From Oribacterium sp. (GTDB taxonomy: Bacteria > Bacillota_A > Clostridia > Lachnospirales > Lachnospiraceae): a stretch of 9,773 nt of DNA. Under the pieces are notes generated by a model. The model worked only from the letters and a program-made list of their open reading frames with translations. It was not told where the DNA came from and made no database searches. This document shows positions 6,774-9,773 of the stretch, piece by piece (positions within the stretch are counted from its first letter, which is position 1; every line of letters begins with the position of its first letter). The stretch spans positions 1 to 9,773 of the forward strand of contig JAGAXP010000120.1 of the NCBI GenBank assembly GCA_017940955.1, read 5' to 3'. A program made the translations under genes and the position numbers.

Positions 6774-6805
6774 TCTGCTGGAAAAGCAGAAAGGAGGACG
6801 CGAAA

Positions 6806-7525
6806 ATGCGATTCCACAAAACACCAAGCATCAGTAAGGCAAAGAAGGCAGAGCTTCAGGAGAAGATGAAGCAGGAAAAGGATCCCCAAAAGAGGGCAGA
6901 ACTGCGGCTTCAAGATCCAAGGGCTGTGTACAAGCAGATCGACGAGGATGGTCATGTTATAGCCACGTTCGATCCGTTGAAGGATACCACCTTGAATATC
7001 ACGCTCGTGGAAAAGGAGGCGCTCACGGACGCTATGCACAGAATAGATGACGCTGAGGCGAGACAAAACTGCAAGGACATCCAGCTTGACGATTTCGACA
7101 AGGCGCTTCGGGAAAAGGAGCGAGAGGATTTCATAAGGAAATACAGGGAGGAGTATGGATGTGATCCGCATCCTGCTGACCTGCCAAGCCGCCACTGTAC
7201 CTATATCTATTACCAGGCGACCACGGAGAACGAAGACGAGGGGGAGAACGAGATCGGGGACTCTTCCAATATAGAATTGGAGCTTTCCGTCAATCCCTTC
7301 GAAGATGAGCCCGAGACCGCCACAGAATGCATGAGGAGGCTTGTGCAGGGCTTTACCAAGAGGGAGCAGGAGGTTTATGAGATCGTTTTCCGAAGGGGAA
7401 AGACAAATGTGTATGCCAGCGGAAAGCTTGAAATCTCGGAGCAGAGGGTAGGTCAGATCGTAAAAGACATTATGAGGAAGCTCGCCGCGAATGAGGAATT
7501 GAGAAAACATTTCCGGGGCCTTTAG
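6806..7525 (+). CDS. Sigma-70 region 4-like HTH protein
   Basis: A 239-aa protein starting at ATG 6806, with AAAGGAGG 8 nt upstream. The open frame reaches back to 6593, but that part is the structured leader and reads like non-coding sequence. The first 130 residues are highly charged and helical (KAKKAELQEKMKQEKDPQKR near 11-30), with an ExTDAMHRIDDAEA-type stretch near 71-85. Residues 141-175 are acidic. The C-terminus (about 174-226) has FTKREQEVYEIVFRRGKTN and EISEQRVGQIVKDIMRKL, the pattern of a sigma region 4 HTH as found in phage and conjugative-element sigma-like regulators. Region 2 (core/-10 binding) is not evident, so it may be a transcription activator rather than a full sigma factor. 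It heads the plus-strand operon, and its leader attenuator suggests it is tightly controlled. Confidence 0.78.
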   Translation: MRFHKTPSISKAKKAELQEKMKQEKDPQKRAELRLQDPRAVYKQIDEDGHVIATFDPLKDTTLNITLVEKEALTDAMHRIDDAEARQNCKDIQLDDFDKALREKEREDFIRKYREEYGCDPHPADLPSRHCTYIYYQATTENEDEGENEIGDSSNIELELSVNPFEDEPETATECMRRLVQGFTKREQEVYEIVFRRGKTNVYASGKLEISEQRVGQIVKDIMRKLAANEELRKHFRGL

Positions 7526-7559
7526 ATTCCGCTTCCGGGCGCGGCCTTTAGAAGTGTAA
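7520..7559 (+). repeat. Dispersed module, copy A
   Basis: CTTTAGATTCCG (7520-7531), 9 unrelated bases, GCGGCCTTTAGAA (7541-7553), one base, TGTAA (7555-7559). The same blocks with the same spacing recur at 9562-9601. The copy overlaps the stop codon of the sigma-like gene and lies before the 66-aa gene. Its second half forms a perfect hairpin: GCCTTTA (7544-7550), loop GAAGTG, TAAAGGC (7557-7563). Confidence 0.75.
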
Positions 7560-7593
7560 AGGCAAACAGCACCCATGAAAGGAGGAATCGGAA

Positions 7594-7794
7594 ATGGGAT
7601 TGAAACACAGAGTAAAGATCAACGTGACCGACGAAACAGCAGCTAAAAAGAGGGTTCTGGAGGGAGCCGACAAAAGGCTCCCCAGGAGGCTCCTTCGTTT
7701 CCTGTTCGGGGATTTCACGACAGTGTATTTACTGTCTCCCGGACAGAGTGTCGAGTCGGTTGAGATCCACGAGGTTAAGCCTGACGGCGTATAG
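7594..7794 (+). CDS. Small protein of unknown function, 66 aa
   Basis: The start has AAAGGAGG 8 nt upstream. Residues include RLPRRLLRFLFGDFTTVYLL (28-47) and then SPGQSVESVEIHEVK. Small proteins with this LLRFLFGDF pattern occur beside Gp157 and recombination genes in Lachnospiraceae phages and integrative elements, as far as I recall. It has a basic N-terminal half and no clear membrane segment or catalytic motif. It lies within the operon, 68 bp after the sigma-like gene and 23 bp before Gp157. Function unknown. Confidence 0.75.
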   Translation: MGLKHRVKINVTDETAAKKRVLEGADKRLPRRLLRFLFGDFTTVYLLSPGQSVESVEIHEVKPDGV

Positions 7795-7817
7795 GCCGCA
7801 GCGGAAGGGAGGAAGGG

Positions 7818-8333
7818 ATGAAGCTATACGAGGTAAATGCCGCCATACAGTCTGCGCTCGACAGACTGGACTTCGATCCGGAGACCGGAGAGATCGGCGA
7901 GAACACGGAGGCGGTGCTTGAGGAACTGGATGCGCTGGAAATGGAGAGGGATCGGATCCTTGAATATATCGCTATGGTCGCTCTCAACATCAGATCCGAT
8001 GCGGCGGCACTGAAAGCGGAGGAGGAAAGGCTCTCCAAGAGGCGCAAGGCTTTGGAGCGAAAGGAAGAGAAAATCATTTCCATCTTAGACCGTGAGTGCG
8101 GCGGTGAGAAGAAGGATCTGGGATTTGCCACGGTTTCCTATCGGAAGTCTGACAGCCTTGAGGTCATTGATTCTGCCAAGGCGTGTGCATGGCTCCATGA
8201 TAACGGGCATAACGACTGTGTTCGCATAAAGCCGCCGGAGGTCATTAAGGACGAGGTCAAGAAGCTGGTTAAAAATGATGCAAAGATACCCGGCGTAAAG
8301 CTGGTTATCAAGAACAACTGCTCGCTTAAGTAA
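7818..8333 (+). CDS. Siphovirus Gp157-family protein
   Basis: A 171-aa protein with the family's typical outline: an N-terminal MKLYEV start, an acidic helical region with GEIGENTEAVLEELDALEMERD (25-46), a coiled-coil of Lys/Glu/Arg near 60-90, and a C-terminal half with FATVSYRKSDSLEV and the charged tail ending GVKLVIKN. Gp157 proteins come from Streptococcus phage early regions, where one member was linked to phage resistance. They usually sit next to an AAA_24 NTPase and single-strand annealing or helicase genes, as here. Their molecular activity is not established. The GGGAGG ribosome binding site is close to the start. The AAA_24 gene begins 15 bp downstream. Confidence 0.85.
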   Translation: MKLYEVNAAIQSALDRLDFDPETGEIGENTEAVLEELDALEMERDRILEYIAMVALNIRSDAAALKAEEERLSKRRKALERKEEKIISILDRECGGEKKDLGFATVSYRKSDSLEVIDSAKACAWLHDNGHNDCVRIKPPEVIKDEVKKLVKNDAKIPGVKLVIKNNCSLK

Positions 8334-8348
8334 AGGAGGTACAGAGCA

Positions 8349-9293
8349 ATGTTAAACATATCACAGGGCAAGGTAAAGCGTCCACTGCGTGTCGTGGTGG
8401 ATGGGGTCGAGGGCGTAGGGAAGAGCACCTTTGCTGCACAGTTTCCTGATCCGCTTTTTATCGACCTTGAGAACGGCACGGATTCCATGAATGTAAAGAG
8501 GACGCAGAAACCGGAAACATGGGAAGAACTGTTACAGCTGGTACGGGATGTGGCGGCTGATCCGAGTGTCTGTAGGACGCTCATCGTAGATACCGGGGAC
8601 TGGGCAGAGGCGTTATGCGTGAAGTACATCTGCCGCAAGTATAAGACCGACGGGCTGGAAAGTTTTGGATATGGCAAGGGCTATGTGTATCTGCGGGAGG
8701 AATTCGAGAACCTCCTGCACGAGTTGGATAAGGTGATCGCCGCAGGGGTGAATGTGGTGATATGCGCACACGCACAGATCAAGAAGTTCGAGCTTCCGGA
8801 TGAGGCGGGCAGCTTTGACAGATACGAGCTGAAGATGTCAAAGAACGTGTCACCGCTCGTCCGTGAGTGGTGCGACATCCAGCTGTTCGCAAATTTCAAG
8901 ACTTATGTCGTGTCCACGGAGAATAAGCACCATAAGGGCACGGGCGGAACCAGGAGGGTTATGTATGCTTCACATACTGCATCCTGGGATGCGAAGAACA
9001 GGCACGGTCTGCCGGATGAGATGGAGCTTGATTTTAAGCGTATCGCTCATCTTTTCGGCGGCGTTGCACCGGTGCAACAGGAGATATCCCCGTTGGAGAA
9101 ACTTAGGGAGCTTATGGAGGAGTCGGGCGTGACCGAGGCGGAGCTTAGGAAGGTGGTCTCGGACAAGGACAAGTATCCCGCCGATACACCGGTTTCCGAA
9201 TATGACGGTAGGTTCATCACGAACTGGGTCATTAAGTACTGGAATCAGATACTGCCCATTGTTGAGGCGAACAGGAAAGGAGCGGGCGTGTGA
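8349..9293 (+). CDS. Phage-type AAA_24 P-loop NTPase
   Basis: A 314-aa RecA-like nucleotide-binding protein. Walker A is GVEGVGKST (19-27) after a strand VRVVVDG-like segment. Walker B is TLIVDTGDW (77-85). A later VVICAHAQIKKFE segment (about 137-149) resembles the sensor strand of RecA-like folds. The C-terminal third is helical with EKLRELMEESGVTEAEL, which may contact partners. The family is common in phage and integrative-element replication/recombination blocks, where it is thought to act in DNA recombination or replisome loading. AAAGGAGG lies 9 nt before the ATG. It overlaps the next gene by one base (TGATG), so the two are probably translationally coupled. Confidence 0.87.
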   Translation: MLNISQGKVKRPLRVVVDGVEGVGKSTFAAQFPDPLFIDLENGTDSMNVKRTQKPETWEELLQLVRDVAADPSVCRTLIVDTGDWAEALCVKYICRKYKTDGLESFGYGKGYVYLREEFENLLHELDKVIAAGVNVVICAHAQIKKFELPDEAGSFDRYELKMSKNVSPLVREWCDIQLFANFKTYVVSTENKHHKGTGGTRRVMYASHTASWDAKNRHGLPDEMELDFKRIAHLFGGVAPVQQEISPLEKLRELMEESGVTEAELRKVVSDKDKYPADTPVSEYDGRFITNWVIKYWNQILPIVEANRKGAGV

Positions 9294-9493
9294 TGGAAAC
9301 AGCGATCATTACATTTTTATGCTCTGCAGGAATGATAGGAATCGGAGTGTTGGCGGTTTATATCATTTCGGAGATCCATGACGCGAGAAAGAAGGAAAAA
9401 CAGAAGCGCCAGGAGACCTTCGATGCCATGAACAGGAGTCTTGACCGGATCATCCGCGACATGGAGGAGATACAGAAGAGCCTGAAAAGGTAG
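9293..9493 (+). CDS. Small single-span membrane protein
   Basis: A 66-aa protein from ATG 9293, in a TGATG overlap with the NTPase stop; GTG at 9290 is an alternative start one codon earlier. Residues about 4-26 (IITFLCSAGMIGIGVLAVYII) form one membrane helix. The rest, rich in Lys/Glu/Arg, is a probable cytoplasmic coiled coil (DARKKEKQKRQ to EEIQKSLKR). AAAGGAG is about 11 nt upstream. It is last in the operon. No named family is recognised; phage and conjugative-element operons often carry such short membrane proteins. Confidence 0.75.
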   Translation: METAIITFLCSAGMIGIGVLAVYIISEIHDARKKEKQKRQETFDAMNRSLDRIIRDMEEIQKSLKR

Positions 9494-9520
9494 GAAGTCA
9501 CGGGGCTTTTGCTCCTCAGA

Positions 9521-9591
9521 AAAGGCCGCAGGAAATCTTTTTCAAATTTACGGGTGTCACTCTTTAGATTCCGAAAAAACCTGCGGCCTTT
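9521..9591 (+). repeat. Long 12-bp inverted repeat, operon 3' region
   Basis: AAAGGCCGCAGG (9521-9532) and CCTGCGGCCTTT (9580-9591) are perfectly complementary across 47 nt. TTTTTC (9538-9543) and GAAAAA (9573-9578) extend the stem inward. A smaller GGGGC-TTTT-GCTCC hairpin (9502-9515) lies just upstream, and CAGGCC-GTAA-GGCCTG (9610-9625), with a GNRA-type tetraloop, just downstream. No U tract follows, so this is not a standard terminator. It could be a structured RNA, an mRNA-end stabiliser or a protein site. Confidence 0.6.
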
Positions 9592-9601
9592 AGAACTGTA
9601 A
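9562..9601 (+). repeat. Dispersed module, copy B
   Basis: The blocks CTTTAGATTCCG (9562-9573), GCGGCCTTTAGAA (9583-9595) and TGTAA (9597-9601) are identical to copy A at 7520-7559, with the same 9-base and 1-base spacers, whose sequence differs. The second block forms the 3' arm of the long inverted repeat. Position after its second block is again hairpin-prone, with ACTG-TAA-CAGT at 9595-9605. Confidence 0.75.
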
Positions 9602-9663
9602 CAGTAAAACAGGCCGTAAGGCCTGAGCATATCAAAGTCCAGCTAAGAAATGTCAAGGAGTAA

Positions 9664-9754
9664 ATTGAAAATGTTAGAAATTAGCCATTACCTGCATTTT
9701 GGGTAACCTTAATAAAGCTAATTCATTTATAGCACATTGAAAATGACAAATTAG
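9664..9754. other. AT-rich tail with repeated ATTGAAAATG and an 11-codon frame
   Basis: ATTGAAAATG occurs at 9664-9673 and 9736-9745, each followed after 2-4 bases by AAATTAG. The first copy includes an ATG (9671) with AAGGAG 10 nt upstream that opens an 11-codon frame (MLEISHYLHFG) ending at 9706. This could be a leader peptide, the start of a broken gene, or chance. No other gene is visible between 9494 and the right edge. Confidence 0.3.
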
Positions 9755-9773
9755 ATATCAGGCAGCTTTTGTA

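Noticed and set aside
6593..6805. N-terminal extension of the sigma-like gene from TTG 6593
   Set aside because: It translates the structured leader, looks non-coding, and a strong AAAGGAGG precedes ATG 6806.
6611..7576. 321-aa minus-strand frame opposite the sigma-like gene
   Set aside because: It is antisense to a gene with a clear ribosome binding site and HTH motif; its Leu-rich composition is a shadow of acidic/charged codons.
284..9651. CTAAGAAAT shared by 284-292 and 9643-9651 as possible attachment-site cores
   Set aside because: A 9-base match between two regions of this size is expected by chance fairly often, and no integrase or further flanking identity is present.

Overview
The window looks like accessory DNA from a Clostridia-type Bacillota, most likely a Lachnospiraceae relative. 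The grounds are strong AGGAGG-type ribosome binding sites, a surface-protein repeat of the kind common in that family, and a phage-like Gp157/AAA_24 gene pair. No tRNA, rRNA, CRISPR array, transposase or integrase is visible, so element boundaries cannot be placed.

Layout. (1) 1-142 holds the last 46 codons of a repeat-bearing cell-surface protein, stopping in mid-repeat. (2) 143-651 has no intact gene. It carries a plus-strand terminator, a cluster of palindromes, a possible minus-strand terminator, and a decayed 3' fragment of an AlbA_2/ATPase-type gene with a 12-bp tandem repeat. (3) 652-6336 is a tight minus-strand run of five genes, in transcription order: an unrecognised 307-aa protein, an unrecognised 223-aa protein, a 63-aa excisionase-type HTH protein, a 782-aa AAA_13 (PrrC/RloC-like) ABC ATPase with a CPxC motif, and a 476-aa AlbA_2 + GHKL ATPase protein with a C-terminal winged helix. 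The gaps are 14, 15, 28 and 60 bp. A good extended -10 promoter lies at 6538-6566. (4) 6337-6805 is a divergent control region, with a possible repeat operator on the minus side and an elaborately folding attenuator-like leader on the plus side. (5) 6806-9493 is a plus-strand operon: a sigma region-4-like protein, a 66-aa protein, Gp157, an AAA_24 NTPase and a small membrane protein. (6) 9494-9773 is non-coding with strong inverted repeats, including a second copy of a sequence module also found at 7520-7559.

The plus-strand operon resembles the early replication/recombination block of phages and conjugative elements. The minus-strand run has the composition expected of a mobile-element defence island: ABC ATPase sensor/effector, small HTH protein, AlbA_2-GHKL protein and two unknown partners. 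It matches no named defence system that I can recall. It is the best candidate here for an undescribed system, but its function is inferred only from composition and linkage.
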